Both the position numbers and the translations under genes were made by a program. 64,000 nucleotides of DNA, from positions 234,501 through 298,500 of the forward strand of contig JAHDVF020000208.1 of the NCBI GenBank assembly GCA_022606425.2, read 5' to 3'. This stretch comes from Lepidostoma basale (Eukaryota > Arthropoda > Insecta > Trichoptera > Lepidostomatidae). Positions within the stretch are counted from its first letter, which is position 1; each line of letters starts with the position of its first letter. The notes below the pieces were generated by a model. That model saw only the letters and a list, made by a program, of their open reading frames with translations. It ran no database searches and had not been told where the DNA came from. Positions 63,100 through 64,000 of this stretch are shown here, piece after piece.

Positions 63100-63645
63100 A
63101 TTTTACTATTCCGCTGTGCACTTGCTGAGTTCTGAATCATCTGCAATGTTCTACTGTGAAAATATATGCAAAATGAATTAAATTCACGGCTTCGTAAATT
63201 TTCATAATTACGTGGGTGGCATAAATGTTATAATCACATAATTAAGCTGATAAAATAATTAATGATATGTAAATATCAGATCTAACACATTGCAATAAAC
63301 ATTCCATTTAGAGTGTTATTTTTCTATTATCATTATTAAATGAAAATAACACCAGCTGTTTTATGATTTATCTTTTCATTGTAAGCAACTGAATGTGTTT
63401 TAGTTGGCATTGAAGCTTTTTTCTTTGCTAAAATAAATATGCAAGGAATGTGCCTCCGTGCGTGATATCACTATATCTATAACACCCGGCGCTTCTGGAA
63501 ACGACACAAAGTTGGCCAAACCTTCAATCGTAATGGCAACCGCCACTGTTGTATTATTCCCTATGTGCTCAGAGTACTAGACAATTCGTTGGTTCAGAGC
63601 AGACTCGAAAGAGGTTCTGTAATACGTAGTCCGAGATGAGATATT
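63100..63645. other. No gene seen
   Basis: AT-rich to 63460. 63460-63645 is GC-richer but has no readable exon. Confidence 0.45.
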
Positions 63646-63651
63646 CCCTTA

Positions 63652-64000
63652 TCAAATCAAATCAAATCAGTTTATTAACTCAAAAGACATTACAAACAGG
63701 AAAATGTTTAAGGCATCTATTAAGAACAGGTAAAATATTATAAAAATACAACAAAGTACCAGGAATGCATTAGAGATGGTTCGACATTAGGAAGACAAGA
63801 TACTTTTTAAAGTCAAGAGTATTTGTCCCCTGAACGTACCTTCACTAATATAAAAGACGTCGATCTCCAAAGGAGACCGCGTTCAGCAGACTCATTGCTC
63901 TTCCCACCGGTGTCACCAGAGGCAGATTGGTTCTGGCGGCTGGTAGGTAAAGCAATATGTGCTGTCATAGCTATCTATCAGGGACAAAAAGACCAACACA
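63652..64000 (-). mobile_element. LINE 3' region with (ATCAA)n tail, runs off the window
   Basis: TCAAATCAAATCAAATCAGT marks the complement of a simple-repeat 3' tail. The rest (GAGTATTTGTCCCCTGAACG, CAGATTGGTTCTGGCGGC, TATCAGGGACAAAAAGACC) matches 37070-37345 and 62175-62260. It is probably the same LINE as the fragment at 62640-63000. Confidence 0.55.

Overview
The window is TE-rich, AT-rich nuclear DNA from an insect. A lepidopteran is my best guess, but I infer that only from the TE content and the insect-like proteins. The genes are spliced with GT..AG introns. Five conserved or clearly structured protein-coding genes stand out. They are the 3' end of a glycoside hydrolase family 27 gene (alpha-galactosidase / alpha-N-acetylgalactosaminidase type, + strand, 173-3854), AP-1 complex subunit mu (+, 24682-25950, complete coding region in one exon), Rab30 (-, 58068-52307, complete in four coding exons, 203 aa), the first coding exon of pod1/coronin-7 (+, 60749-61057, running off the right edge), and an unrecognised secreted protein with 9-residue repeats (+, 9082-13290, four exons, 212 aa). 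Two more predicted secreted or unknown genes lie next to it (19029-19620 and 20504-21206). A weak two-exon small gene is possible on the minus strand at 30199-29710.

Layout. 0-4 kb: GH27 3' exons split by MITEs, a minisatellite, a hammerhead-like inverted repeat and SINEs. 4-9 kb: nested transposons (a Penelope-type terminal repeat, hAT, mariner and LINE remnants). 9-21.4 kb: the cluster of three unrecognised genes with LINE, hAT, pogo and piggyBac insertions in and between them. 21.9-24 kb: a 1-kb DNA transposon of unknown class plus LINE tails. 24.6-26.3 kb: AP-1mu and a 29-bp minisatellite. 26.3-52 kb: almost only TE debris, including a 3.4-kb tandem array of decayed coding cassettes of unknown origin (44.5-48.0 kb). 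52.3-58.1 kb: Rab30, whose introns hold pogo, LINE, Penelope, SINE and mariner copies. 58-64 kb: the divergent Rab30/pod1 intergenic region, the pod1 first exon, then more TEs.

The conserved genes are housekeeping trafficking and cytoskeletal genes (AP-1 clathrin adaptor, Golgi Rab30, and coronin-7/pod1, which also acts at the Golgi and on actin). Nothing in the sequence shows that they are co-regulated.

The most unusual signal is a set of inverted-repeat elements whose arms carry hammerhead-ribozyme-like cores: a CTGANGA-type box, a short perfect stem II, GAAA, a tiny self-complementary stem III, then TC/TA/TT. Four sequence families of these occur, with more than ten copies in the window. 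One family shares its tail with a decayed Penelope-type endonuclease reading frame at 55.7-55.95 kb. This suggests that they are Penelope-like terminal repeats or retrozyme-like elements.
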